Both the position numbers and the translations under genes were made by a program. The notes below the pieces were generated by a model that saw only the letters and a program-made list of their open reading frames with translations, did no database searches and was not told the origin of the DNA. 12,358 bases of DNA from an uncultured Chthoniobacterales bacterium (GTDB taxonomy: Bacteria; Verrucomicrobiota; Verrucomicrobiae; Chthoniobacterales; UBA10450): assembly GCA_955652855.1 (NCBI GenBank), contig CATPCN010000635.1, forward strand, positions 1 to 12,358. Direction: 5' to 3'. Of this stretch, positions 1-7,635 are shown piece by piece. Every line of letters starts with the position of its first letter. Positions within the stretch are counted from its first letter, which is position 1.

Positions 1-1966
1 CGGTCATGGCCATCACGGCCACGCTGGAAAAATCGCCCACTTACGACGAGCCCGCGCATCTCACGGCCGGTTACAGTTATTGGCTGAAAAACGATTTCCG
101 TTTGAACCCAGAAAACGGAAATCTTCCGCAACGCTGGGCGACGCTGCCGCTTTTGCTTAGCCGTCCGAATTTTATTTCAATGGAAAACGAGGCATGGCGC
201 TGGGCCTTGGAAGGCCTGACTGCCCACCAATTCCTGTACGAACGCGGCAATGATTCGGATTCCATGTTGCGGCAGAACCGAATGATGATCGCGCTGGTCA
301 GCGCGGCACTTTGTCTGCTGATCTATCGCTGCTCGCGAGAATTGTTTGGCCCGCTCGGAGGTTTGCTCTCCGAGCTATTGGCCGCGTTCGATCCCACGAT
401 GCTGGCGCATGGCGCTCTCGTCACCTCCGACATCACCGTCACGTTTTTTTTCCTGGCTTCGGTTTGGAGCGTTTGGCGGATGTTCGACGAATTAACATTT
501 GGAAGATTCGCCCTGGCCGCGGCGAGTTTCTCCGGCCTGTTTGTCGCAAAGTTTTCTGCTCCGCTCATTGTTCCGATTATGTCGATCTTGTGCGCGATGA
601 AGATTTTCTCGCGCGATCCGATCGCAATCCGCGCAGGGCGATTTCAACAGAAGATCAGAAATAAATGGGCCAAGGCCGGAGCAATCATTGGGTCGGTTGC
701 TCTTCTGGGCGTCGTAGTTTTACTGGCGATCTGGGCATCGTTCTCTTTTCGGTTTAATGCCGTGCACGACGATTTCACGCGAGGAATTTGGAATCAGCGC
801 TGGGATTTGACCCCCTCGCGCAACATGATCCTGCGGACAATGCGATCGCGTTCATGCGGGCGCATCATCTTCTTCCCGAAGCGTATCTCTATGGTCTCGC
901 CTTTGTGCATGCACATACCGGCGATCGCCCTGCTTTTCTCGACAAGCAGTGGAGTCTTGTCGGGTTTCGATCATTTTTCCCACGCGCATTCTTGTACAAA
1001 ACGCCGCTCGCAGTCCTTTTCCTGTTCACGATGGCATTGGGCATTGGCGTAATGCGATGGCGACAGCTCCGTCGCGCGTCCTTTCGATCTACATGGGAAG
1101 TTGGGCGTCGCGATTGTCTTCGGATCGCGCCCTTCTGGACGTTTGTTTTAGTCTATGGAGCTTGCGCTTTAATGAACAACCTGAACGTCGGGCAGCGCCA
1201 TTTTCTGCCGATTTATCCCGCCTTGTTCATTGGTTGCGGTGCGTGTTCCTATTTTTTTCGAACCCGCAAGCGACTTATCGGAACAAGTATGGTCGCGGTT
1301 CTTTTGCTTTGGCAAAACGTTGAGTCCATCGCGGTCCGGCCAAATTATCTCGCCTATTTTAATCAACTGGCCGGTGGACCAAGCCACGGTGGCGAGCATT
1401 TGGTAGATAGTTCTATCGACTGGGGCCAGGATTTGCCTGCACTGAAGATCTGGCTCGACGAACACGCACAGCCCATTGCTAGTAAACCGGTTTACCTGGC
1501 GTATTTCGGCAGTGCCGACCCAGCTTGGTACGGCATACACGCAGCGGCGCTTCCGCGCGATCCTTCTTCGAAAGGATCCGCTGGTGTTGCGGGCGGAATT
1601 TACTGCATTAGTGCCACGACCCTCCAGCAAGTTTACTCAATCGCGATGGGCCGGTGGGCGCAGCCTTACGAGAATGCCTATCAGAATGCTCTCGCAGAAA
1701 TGGCGCAACACAGAAAGAACATCGCTGGTGGCTTTACACGCGCAGGCTTTCGCGAGATTGAAAGCGGCGATCAGTGGCGCGAAAAAGTCAAAGCATTCGA
1801 AGAGCTTCGATTTGCGCGGTTGTGCGCGGCATTGTGCAAGCGCGAACCGATCGCAAAGGTCGGTTACTCGATTCTTGTGTATTTCCTAAGCAACAGTGAT
1901 GTCGATCTTGCGCTCTACGGACCGCCGGCAGAGCTGGTGCCCGAGATTACCGTCGTCACAAAATAA
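1..1966 (+). pseudogene. GT39-family membrane glycosyltransferase, 5'-partial and frameshifted
   Basis: Integral membrane GT-C glycosyltransferase (PMT/GT39 type) that would move a sugar from a polyprenyl-phosphate donor to an acceptor on the outer face of the membrane. The first part (about 1-815) carries the family's opening loop TYDEPAHLTAGYSYW with the Asp-Glu pair expected at the active site, then several hydrophobic spans. The second part (about 815-1966) carries LLPEAYLYG, FFPRAFLYKTP, NVGQRHFLPIYPALF and the late SIDWGQDLPALKIWL motif. These are consecutive parts of one protein in two frames. The switch fits a missing base in the C5 tract at 811-815: a sixth C would join ...WDLTP to LAQHDPADNAIAFMRAHHLL. 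The upstream frame runs on out of phase to a stop at 1050-1052. The frame is open to the left edge and the usual first membrane span is missing, so the true start lies outside; the ATG at 6 is probably internal. It could be a true pseudogene, an assembly error, or less likely -1 slippage on CCC. Confidence 0.8.
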
Positions 1967-2016
1967 GCGACACGGAAGCTTGAAAAAGCCGGCAAAAGTC
2001 TCAAAATGCGCCTTCG

Positions 2017-2448
2017 ATGAGAGACTTAGGAGTGCGAAGCCCATCCGTCAACGTCGGCGGTATCGTTTATTTCGGCCGCATGTTGGACAAAATCCGTGCG
2101 CATGCGAAAGGCCAGTTACCGGCCGATTATCAAGCGAACCTTGGTCGGGGCTTCGACGAATCTTGCGTGAACTTTTTGCGCGTGAAGTATCACGAAGTGG
2201 CCAAGCGGGTGAAACAGGGCGGCTCCGACGAAGAAATCTTGCAATGGTGTTTTAGTGGGGGACGTCGCCCCAGTGATGACGAGATTCACATTTGGAATGA
2301 ATTCATGCGGAAACGCGGGTGGAACGATGAAATTTCCGACACGCTGAAGCGCCGCAAGAAGGAAGCGGGTATGGCTGGCCGCTCTGAAATCGAGACGATG
2401 TTCGCATTTATTGATGCGGACGAAAGCCGTAGTTTTGTCACTCGCTAA
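2017..2448 (+). CDS. DUF5069 domain-containing protein
   Basis: A 143-residue soluble protein with no signal peptide or membrane span. It reads as one DUF5069 domain: the N-terminal part NVGGIVYFGRMLDKIRAHA is the most family-like stretch, followed by GFDESCVNFLRVKY, a Gly/Asp/Glu turn before LQWCF, and the charged helix SDDEIHIWNEFMRKRGWNDE. The C-terminus ends in FIDADESRSF. The function of the family is unknown. The ATG at 2017 is the only good start: the same frame is stopped at 1981-1983 and holds no other ATG, GTG or TTG before 2017. No Shine-Dalgarno sequence is visible. It lies 50 bp after the glycosyltransferase on the same strand, so co-transcription is possible, but nothing links the functions. 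It converges with the minus-strand gene ending at 2465. The family call rests on remembered motifs. Confidence 0.8.
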   Translation: MRDLGVRSPSVNVGGIVYFGRMLDKIRAHAKGQLPADYQANLGRGFDESCVNFLRVKYHEVAKRVKQGGSDEEILQWCFSGGRRPSDDEIHIWNEFMRKRGWNDEISDTLKRRKKEAGMAGRSEIETMFAFIDADESRSFVTR

Positions 2449-2464
2449 GCGCGCGAAAGGGATT

Positions 2465-2620
2465 TCACGGCGTTGCGGATTCGATATGTCGATCCGGCGG
2501 CGGTGGTGGCTGCATCCGGTAATCGATAAATTTCCACACAGCGACTGCCGTTAGAATCACGATCAAAGTTGCCAGAATCAGTCGCGCTCGCGATGGAGCT
2601 GAGGAATCATCACGAGACAT
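2465..2620 (-). CDS. Small single-span membrane protein (51 aa)
   Basis: Short reading frame, ATG at 2618-2620 to TGA at 2465-2467, giving 51 residues. The layout is that of a real small membrane protein: a polar N-terminus MSRDDSSAPSRAR, one hydrophobic span at about residues 14-30 (LILATLIVILTAVAVW), then a basic and proline-rich tail (DYRMQPPPPPDRH). An Arg pair before the span and a Lys just after it flank the hydrophobic stretch. It starts 15 bp after the stop of the pterin dehydratase gene on the same strand, so it is probably the second gene of that transcript, and it ends 16 bp from the convergent DUF5069 gene, filling the gap neatly. No Shine-Dalgarno is clear (only CGGA directly before the ATG). 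I do not recognise a family and assign no function. A chance frame of this size is possible, but the hydrophobic segment and the tight spacing argue against it. Confidence 0.55.
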   Translation of the reverse strand: MSRDDSSAPSRARLILATLIVILTAVAVWKFIDYRMQPPPPPDRHIESATP

Positions 2621-2635
2621 TCCGATTCGCCGCAA

Positions 2636-2920
2636 TCACTCGGAGAGCGTGTCGATTCTCTCCGCCAGCGCGAAATCGAGCTCGGTCAAGCCGCCTTTGC
2701 TGTGCGTCGAGAGGATCAGTCGCACTTTGTTAAAGCGAATGTCGATGTCGGGATGATGCTCTTCGTCCTCCGCGACCTCGGCCACTGCGTTCACAAAATC
2801 GATTGCGTCAGCAAAATCGTCGAACTCGAACGTCCGTTCGATGTGCTTCTTCTCCAGCTCCCATTCCGGAATCTTTTTCAGACGGGTTTTGAGCTCGTCC
2901 GCTTTCATCAAGTCAGCCAT
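2636..2920 (-). CDS. phhB: 4a-hydroxytetrahydrobiopterin dehydratase (pterin-4a-carbinolamine dehydratase)
   Basis: Cytosolic enzyme of the PCD/DCoH family that dehydrates 4a-hydroxy-tetrahydropterin to quinonoid dihydropterin, recycling the cofactor of aromatic amino acid hydroxylases. Numbered from the chosen start, the 94-residue protein shows the active-site motif EEHHPDIDIRFNKV (His55 and His56), a third His at 73 in STHSKGGLTELD, and Asp82. The spacing of 17 between the second and third His and 9 from there to Asp agrees with the mammalian enzyme (His62, His79, Asp88). The ATG at 2920 (MADLMKADEL) gives the usual family length; an ATG at 2944 would add eight residues (MGCYSFPV) that are not typical. 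Neither start has a clear ribosome site. No aromatic amino acid hydroxylase is in the window, so the partner is unknown. The small membrane protein follows 15 bp downstream. Confidence 0.9.
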   Translation of the reverse strand: MADLMKADELKTRLKKIPEWELEKKHIERTFEFDDFADAIDFVNAVAEVAEDEEHHPDIDIRFNKVRLILSTHSKGGLTELDFALAERIDTLSE

Positions 2921-2983
2921 AACGGGGAACGAGTAACACCCCAAAATGGTTTTGCAAATGAGGAATCAACCGCATTTTTTCGG

Positions 2984-3053
2984 TGTCATCCCGAGCCGCC
3001 CGTCCGACTCGCTGCGCTCGCTCAGGACAGGCTCCGACGGCGAGGGATCTCAC
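2984..3053. repeat. Probable dispersed repeat with imperfect inverted ends
   Basis: A roughly 70 bp element in the gap between the glycosyltransferase and pterin dehydratase genes. Its left end reads TGTCATCCCGAG and its right end CGAGGGATCTCA. The reverse complement of the right end, TGAGATCCCTCG, matches the left end at 8 of 12 positions. The middle is GC-rich, with iterated GCTGCGCTCGCTC and a second weak pair (CGCCCGTCCGAC against CTCCGACGGCG). This layout recalls intergenic repeats of the TCATCCCGAG...GAGGGATCTC kind seen in many bacterial genomes. I cannot show a second copy in this window, so the call of a dispersed repeat is from memory of the motif. Confidence 0.45.
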
Positions 3054-3089
3054 GCTCCGCGATAAATCACACAAGTAACCAACCGCCCT

Positions 3090-4232
3090 CTACAAACTTA
3101 AAATCTTCCTCAGATTCTTTTCCGAATCGAATACCTCGACTGCACAATCGCGTGCCTGCTTCGAGAGCCGCGGCCAGTCGGCCAGCACTTCTTTCACCGC
3201 GGCTGCCGCTTCATCCGCGTTGCCCACAAAATGAAAGCCGCTCTTTTGCGGCAAATATCGCGCCGCCCCTGTGTCCTCCGTGATCACGGGCCGCCCCAGA
3301 GCGAGAAACGCGGCCGCGCGATCGCTTAACCAACCAGTGCGCCACCGTACATCGACACCTTTGATCGCGGTAAATTCGGCGAGAGCATTCTCGATGTAAC
3401 GACGGTAGGCGCGAGGCGTTCGCGCAACCTTGTGCGGATTCACCACGCGCCAGCCGAGATTTTTGAGGCGGACAATCTCCGGATCATTCGCATTGTTGTT
3501 CATCGCCAGCTCGAATTCCGCTTCGGGCACGCGCCTTGGAAGATCGACATAAGGTTCGAAGGCAAACTTCTTGGAGAGATCGGGAAACTCGCCGTCCACT
3601 TCCACGCGACCGCTCCAATACCATTGGCCAATTGTCGTGAACTTCGGAACCCGTGGTCGAGGCTTCCGTTTGAGCAACTGCGTATCGGCCAGCGGAAAAA
3701 ATGTTTTCCATTTCAATGTCGACGCAGGTAGCCGGCAATCCGCGGCGTGCACATTCGATGCGATCGTCCAAAATTCGTGATGATGCGATTGGCCCATCTC
3801 GACCTTTGTCATCCAATAAAAAATTTCGCTCGGGTCGAGATCGCAAAAGATTCGTCGCTCAAACTGAAGCAGCAACGGCTGATGCAATGAGTAGCTGAGA
3901 TTGAGCAAAGTGTTTTCGCCGGCGAGTCGCTCGGACAATTCGCGCCGCGAAATTCCAATGCAGCGCATCGCATCGAGATCGTGCGCTTCGCTCGCAGGTT
4001 GCTGGTAAAGCAAACAATAGCGTCCGGCGAGCCCGTGCTCGCGCATTCGCCGTTGAAAATTGTCGATGTTGGCTTGATCGGCGCGCGGGCTCCTTGTCGC
4101 CGGCAGCAATTCCAGCCAGATCGCATCGAGCTTTAATCGCCGCAACCCCAGCATCCATTGCAACGGCACAGAAAAATTACCGCCGCCTTCGCGGTATTTC
4201 GCGGCGAACCCGCAGCCAAGAAAAATCGTCAC
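3090..4232 (-). CDS. Putative GT-B glycosyltransferase
   Basis: About 380 residues, soluble, with no membrane span or signal peptide. The C-terminal third looks like the donor-binding half of a GT-B (group 1) glycosyltransferase: residues 300-322 read GWLSDRAAAFLALGRPVITE then DTG, followed by GFHFVGNADEAAAAVKEVL and a closing helix. In GT-B enzymes such a segment contacts the nucleotide sugar. The N-terminus opens with a beta strand and Gly-rich turn (VTIFLGCGFAAKYREGGGNF) and then WLELLP, as in the acceptor domain. I chose the GTG at 4230-4232 because it begins directly at that first strand and has AGAGG 12 bp upstream; a TTG at 4265 would add 11 basic residues with no ribosome site. It stands alone, divergent from the tRNA gene, with the repeat downstream. 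Surrounding genes suggest a surface-glycan role. CgeB-like or other GT-B-like proteins are alternatives; donor and acceptor are unknown. Confidence 0.7.
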   Translation of the reverse strand: MTIFLGCGFAAKYREGGGNFSVPLQWMLGLRRLKLDAIWLELLPATRSPRADQANIDNFQRRMREHGLAGRYCLLYQQPASEAHDLDAMRCIGISRRELSERLAGENTLLNLSYSLHQPLLLQFERRIFCDLDPSEIFYWMTKVEMGQSHHHEFWTIASNVHAADCRLPASTLKWKTFFPLADTQLLKRKPRPRVPKFTTIGQWYWSGRVEVDGEFPDLSKKFAFEPYVDLPRRVPEAEFELAMNNNANDPEIVRLKNLGWRVVNPHKVARTPRAYRRYIENALAEFTAIKGVDVRWRTGWLSDRAAAFLALGRPVITEDTGAARYLPQKSGFHFVGNADEAAAAVKEVLADWPRLSKQARDCAVEVFDSEKNLRKILSL

Positions 4233-4282
4233 GCGGGAGAATCGCCTCTGTCGCGCCCCGCACAAGCGCTACGGCGCGCGAT

Positions 4283-4310
4283 TTGACGCCTTGGACTTCC
4301 TCCGCAAATT
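4283..4310 (+). promoter_or_regulatory. Possible sigma-70-like promoter of the tRNA-Arg gene
   Basis: TTGACG at 4283-4288 matches the -35 consensus at five of six bases. With a 16 bp spacer the -10 position would be CAAATT at 4305-4310, which is weak (three of six). The expected transcript start, near 4317, lies about six bases before the mature tRNA end at 4323, a sensible distance. Position and -35 support it; the -10 does not. Confidence 0.4.
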
Positions 4311-4322
4311 AGCCTGCTCTCA

Positions 4323-4396
4323 GCGCCCGTAGCTCAACTGGATAGAGCATCTGACTACGGATCAGAAGGTTTGAAGTTCGAATCTTCACGGGCGCG
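4323..4396 (+). tRNA. tRNA-Arg, anticodon ACG
   Basis: A full 74-base cloverleaf. Acceptor stem GCGCCCG (4323-4329) pairs with CGGGCGC (4389-4395), with G as discriminator at 4396. The D stem is GCTC/GAGC. The anticodon stem TCTGA/TCAGA encloses the loop CTACGGA, placing the anticodon ACG at 4357-4359. The variable loop AGGTT is short, and the T stem TGAAG/CTTCA encloses TTCGAAT. All stems pair fully. ACG would be edited to ICG and read CGU, CGC and CGA arginine codons. The CCA end is not encoded; TTA follows. The last 11 bases overlap the 3' end of the minus-strand methyltransferase gene, so the sequence that folds the acceptor and T stems also encodes, on the other strand, that protein's last residues. 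A T7 run at 4422-4428, inside the methyltransferase gene, has no hairpin before it and is not called as a terminator. Confidence 0.97.
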
Positions 4397-5150
4397 TTAC
4401 ATCGACAAATCCGCCACCGCTTTTTTTAGCAACCGCGAACAAGGCCACGCCGAACGGCAGAGAAATTTTTCTCAATAGACCAAGCTCAATCGACATGGTC
4501 TTGGCGAAAAGACGGTCGGTAAATCTGGGCGATGTTCCAGCCGCCGGAAAATCGCGGCCCATTTTCGATCCGCCCAAGGTGCGGGCCAGAACGGCGAGCG
4601 GAAAAAGCAACGTCGTCCAATAAGTCAGCCGTTGAATCACAAAACGATTTTCGAGCAGCAGCGAGCGAACTTCATTTTTCCGGAAGCGTCGCGCGGTCAT
4701 CACCGCGTCGTCGTGAGCACTGTGTAGAAAACGAAATGCGGGAAGGATTACGAACAACAGCCCGCCGGGACGCAAAACGCGGTGGAGTTCGCGCACAGCG
4801 CCGGCAACGTCTTTCACCCATTCGTGATAAAGAACGCTCGAGCAGATCACGGCGTCGAAAGAATCGTCGGCGAATGGCAGCGCACAGATGTCGCCTTGTC
4901 GCACATTCTCCAGACCACGTTCTTTACAGAACGCAATCGCCTCGGGCGCAAGATCGACACCGACATTTCGCGCCGAATTTCCTAGCCGTCTTAGAATCGC
5001 GCCCGTGCCGCAACCAGCGTCCAGAATTGCTTTCTCCTGCCAATGAGGCAGTTCGCGCTCGAGCGTCTCGAGGATGAGTAGATGGAGCGCGCGGTACCAC
5101 CAATGCGTCTCCTCGACGCGAAACATGATTTCGTACTCAGCCGGTCGCAT
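4386..5150 (-). CDS. Class I SAM-dependent methyltransferase
   Basis: A 254-residue cytosolic methyltransferase of the Rossmann-fold (Methyltransf_11/25) type. Motif I is ILDAGCGTG at residues 42-50, which binds S-adenosylmethionine; Asp66 in GVDLAPE fits the ribose-binding acidic residue; GDICALPF at 86-93 and SFDAVICSSVLYHEWV at 97-112 follow; LHRVLRPGGLLFVILP closes the core at 122-137. The N-terminal EETHWWY (13-19) is typical of methyltransferases in glycan clusters. The C-terminal half is less conserved and hydrophobic in part. It is the third gene of a minus-strand operon, 12 bp after the GT-C gene, so it probably methylates the sugar, lipid carrier or glycan handled by the two upstream enzymes; the target cannot be read. 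The ATG at 5150 gives the usual N-terminus. Its final Thr-Arg-Pro and stop lie inside the convergent tRNA-Arg gene. Confidence 0.9.
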   Translation of the reverse strand: MRPAEYEIMFRVEETHWWYRALHLLILETLERELPHWQEKAILDAGCGTGAILRRLGNSARNVGVDLAPEAIAFCKERGLENVRQGDICALPFADDSFDAVICSSVLYHEWVKDVAGAVRELHRVLRPGGLLFVILPAFRFLHSAHDDAVMTARRFRKNEVRSLLLENRFVIQRLTYWTTLLFPLAVLARTLGGSKMGRDFPAAGTSPRFTDRLFAKTMSIELGLLRKISLPFGVALFAVAKKSGGGFVDVTRP

Positions 5151-5162
5151 CGCGTCGCCAAA

Positions 5163-6599
5163 TTAGTCTCGGAAACGCGCAAGTGGTGGACGCCACTCGG
5201 ACAGCAAAGGCTTCAAAAACTGCACTGTGAACGCAATAAATAACAGTGTCTGTGCCGCTGCATTTAGCCAACGGGGGAATGCAAACGCAGTTCCGCCGTA
5301 ATTCTCATCCCCCGGGTAGCCAAGCCACATGAACAGCTTCGGATCATGCAACGCCATGTTTGCCAACGCCGTCAATGTGAATGCGCCATAGAACCACCAT
5401 GCGCTCCCAGCGAGCGCGGCCGCAATGACTAGCGGTGCGAACATGGACAGCGAATGATTCTCGTGAATCTGCGTATTCAGCATGAAGAAGGCCAACGATT
5501 GATATGCTGCCGCGAGAAACAATACCCGCCGCTCGCGCCAAACGACGATTAGCGATAGCAAAGTCGTAAACGCGAATAGCAACAGTCCAGCGCTGCGAGC
5601 GCTAAGCAACCCCAATGAGAGCGTGTCAGGTTGCCAGCCGTGGCCGCCTGTGATGAACCACCAAACATTGTGCGCATTAGCCGCGAGGTATGGATGATAC
5701 TGAGTCATGCTTAAATACTGTGCCAGAACATTCTGGGCGTTGCCCGTTATGATGAACGGTCCAGTAATCAACAACCCCGCAGGTAATGCACCTGCACCAA
5801 GACGGAACATGGCGCGTTCGCGCCACGCGAGCACAAGAACAAGTGGCGCGATGGCGAGCGCCTGCGGTTTCGTGAGAACGGCTGTTGCTAAAGTTGCGCC
5901 CGCCCAGAAATACGCGCCACAGTTAATTGCAATTAACGAAAGCAACATGAACAGCGTATGAATGGCGGCCGTCTGCCCCCAGTAGGCCGAATCGAAAATA
6001 AGCGCCGGATTAAACAGATACGCGCACGTTGCAATCAGGCTCGATTTGAACGTAAGCGACATGCGCTGCAGCACGCGAAATATTAGTGCTCCCGCGAGCA
6101 AGTCTGCGATCAGGCTTGGCAGCCGCAGCATCAAGCGCAGCAGACCAGCATCGCTCAACGACGGCGGCGGAAACGCTGGCGAGATGAATTGTTGGTACAA
6201 CCAGCCGAGCAACCAGAACGGATAGAGCAGCAACGGCGGGTTGTCCGAAGGCGGCACGCCGTTCACATCGAGGTACGCCGAATGGATTCCATAATGCACT
6301 GTCTTCCACGTCAGCGACAAATAGATCCCGACATCGATTTCGTAGCCGCGTCCTGTGTCAAGCGCGAGACGCACCAACGCGGCGAGCGTGAACGCAGCGA
6401 AGATGAGCAGCGCATGTCCGCGCGTTAGTGATGCAGATATGATAAGGCGCGCAATGAGCCATATCAGCGCGCTGATGAGCAATACGCCCAGTATCAGCAA
6501 CCCGAGCCACCCCCGATAGGCGGGGGCAAACAGCAAACAAAGAAAGAGAAACACAAGGAAGAAAAAACGTAGGGGCATTGCAGCGTTCAATCCACGCAT
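5163..6599 (-). CDS. GT-C membrane glycosyltransferase (ALG6/ALG8- or PIG-M-like)
   Basis: A 478-residue integral membrane protein with about ten or more hydrophobic spans. GT-C signs in order: a first outer loop with an acidic motif, GRGYEIDVGIYL (Glu87, Asp89), the likely catalytic base region; PPSDNPPLLLYPFWLLGW at 116-133; FDSAYWGQTAAIHTLFMLLS at 202-221; VLTKPQALAI at 241-250; and TQIHENHSLSMFAP at 376-389, close to the His-Glu motif of ALG6/ALG8-type and bacterial mannosyltransferase-like proteins. Such enzymes use polyprenyl-phosphate sugars outside the membrane. The GT2 gene that could make that donor lies 10 bp upstream and the methyltransferase 12 bp downstream, so the three form an operon. 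I chose ATG 6599 (MRGLNAAM), just after the GT2 stop; ATG 6578 (MPLRFF) is also possible. A longer frame reaching back to 6758 would overlap GT2 and begin with non-family sequence. Donor and acceptor are unknown. Confidence 0.82.
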   Translation of the reverse strand: MRGLNAAMPLRFFFLVFLFLCLLFAPAYRGWLGLLILGVLLISALIWLIARLIISASLTRGHALLIFAAFTLAALVRLALDTGRGYEIDVGIYLSLTWKTVHYGIHSAYLDVNGVPPSDNPPLLLYPFWLLGWLYQQFISPAFPPPSLSDAGLLRLMLRLPSLIADLLAGALIFRVLQRMSLTFKSSLIATCAYLFNPALIFDSAYWGQTAAIHTLFMLLSLIAINCGAYFWAGATLATAVLTKPQALAIAPLVLVLAWRERAMFRLGAGALPAGLLITGPFIITGNAQNVLAQYLSMTQYHPYLAANAHNVWWFITGGHGWQPDTLSLGLLSARSAGLLLFAFTTLLSLIVVWRERRVLFLAAAYQSLAFFMLNTQIHENHSLSMFAPLVIAAALAGSAWWFYGAFTLTALANMALHDPKLFMWLGYPGDENYGGTAFAFPRWLNAAAQTLLFIAFTVQFLKPLLSEWRPPLARFRD

Positions 6600-6609
6600 C
6601 AGTTGCAGA

Positions 6610-7635
6610 TCAACGAGGTTTCGATGCACTGCCACCATCGGCGTCCGTTGGCACAGCAGAGGGTAATTCCCCTTTAAAATCGGCGCGCATCGCGTAACGC
6701 ACGATGTATTGCGGTGTGCCCGTTTGATCGAGATAAAGCCGGCCAAGATATTCGCCAACCAGTCCGAGAATCGTGAGTTGAATACCGGAAAAGAAAACGA
6801 TACATCCTAACACGGTAGGAATGCCGAGCGTCAGGTCCGGAGTGATCCAAACCTTGTCTACGAAAATAAAAGCCAGCGCTAAAATACTCAGGCAGGACAC
6901 GACTAATCCCACGTAAACCGAAAGTCGCAGCGGTTTGATGGAAAAGTTCAAAAACATGTTCAACCACAGGCCTAAAAGTTTTCGAAAAGTATATCGAGAC
7001 GGTCCGGTAGTGTTGGCGCGATGTTCGACTCGGATCTGTCCAATCCTGCGCGTCGTGCGATAAATCAAACCGTCGGCGTAAGGATAGGGCCCGCGATACT
7101 TGATGATTTCGTTGACCAGGAAGCGGCTCATCACTTTGAAGCTCGACAGATAAAGATCCTTTGGCTTGCCGAGCATCAAGGTGGCGATGCGATCGTTGAA
7201 CCGGCTGCCCGCATTGCGAAACCACGAATGCTGCTTCTCGATGTAATGCCCGTAAACCACGTCGTAATTCTTCTGCTTTAACTCTTCGAGCATTCGCACC
7301 ACTTCTTCCGGCGGATGTTGGCCGTCGTCGTCGAGAACGGCCACGTACTCACCGCGGGCTTGGCTTAGACCGGCCAGGACAGCGCTGTGCTCACCAAAAT
7401 TTCGGCTGAGCTGGACCAACGTCACGACGCGCGGCGATTCGTGAACCAGCGTCGTGCAAACAATTTCACTGTCATCCTCGGAACCATCGTTCACCAAAAC
7501 GATCTCGAAACGGTGCGATGCGAAAACTCTCTGAATGCTCTCAACCACGGCGCGAATGGTCCGGCTGCCGTTGTAAACTGGGATGACCAGCGATAACTCC
7601 GGCGACATTAGTTGCGTTGTCTGATCGACATTCAT
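6610..7635 (-). CDS. GT2 polyprenyl-phosphate glycosyltransferase (DPM1/ArnC/GtrB-like)
   Basis: A 341-residue inner-membrane enzyme. Residues 14-130 form a GT-A catalytic domain: LSLVIPVYNGSRTI, then VLVND (Asp50) for the nucleotide, and LDDDGQHPPEEV (Asp102-104), the metal-binding DXD of the family. FGEHSAVLAGLSQARGEY precedes the DXD. Two C-terminal membrane spans (about 237-259 and 270-297) end in GLVGEYLGRLY, typical of the DPM1-like bacterial branch that includes ArnC, GtrB and YfdH. These enzymes transfer a sugar from a nucleotide donor to undecaprenyl phosphate on the cytoplasmic face. It is the first gene of the operon with the GT-C enzyme and the methyltransferase, and it is divergent from the SDR/aminotransferase pair, which might supply its donor. 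ATG 7635 is the first start; ATG 7608, just before SPELSLVIPV, is a shorter option. No ribosome site is clear at either. The sugar cannot be told from the sequence. Confidence 0.9.
   Translation of the reverse strand: MNVDQTTQLMSPELSLVIPVYNGSRTIRAVVESIQRVFASHRFEIVLVNDGSEDDSEIVCTTLVHESPRVVTLVQLSRNFGEHSAVLAGLSQARGEYVAVLDDDGQHPPEEVVRMLEELKQKNYDVVYGHYIEKQHSWFRNAGSRFNDRIATLMLGKPKDLYLSSFKVMSRFLVNEIIKYRGPYPYADGLIYRTTRRIGQIRVEHRANTTGPSRYTFRKLLGLWLNMFLNFSIKPLRLSVYVGLVVSCLSILALAFIFVDKVWITPDLTLGIPTVLGCIVFFSGIQLTILGLVGEYLGRLYLDQTGTPQYIVRYAMRADFKGELPSAVPTDADGGSASKPR

Noticed and set aside
1169..1630. A 153-codon minus-strand open frame inside the GT39 gene
   Set aside because: It is antisense to conserved GT39 motifs and its product shows no domain pattern.
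2702..3283. A 193-codon plus-strand open frame across the pterin dehydratase and glycosyltransferase genes
   Set aside because: It is antisense to two well-supported genes and runs through the repeat; its product is low-complexity with no family motif.
4420..4428. T7 run after the tRNA as a rho-independent terminator
   Set aside because: No stable hairpin precedes it, and it lies in the coding sequence of the methyltransferase, where it reads as Lys-Lys codons on the other strand.
6600..6758. N-terminal extension of the GT-C protein to 6758
   Set aside because: It would overlap the conserved GT2 C-terminus by about 150 bp, and the added residues are polar and Cys-rich, unlike the family. 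The ATG at 6599, 10 bp after the GT2 stop, fits better.
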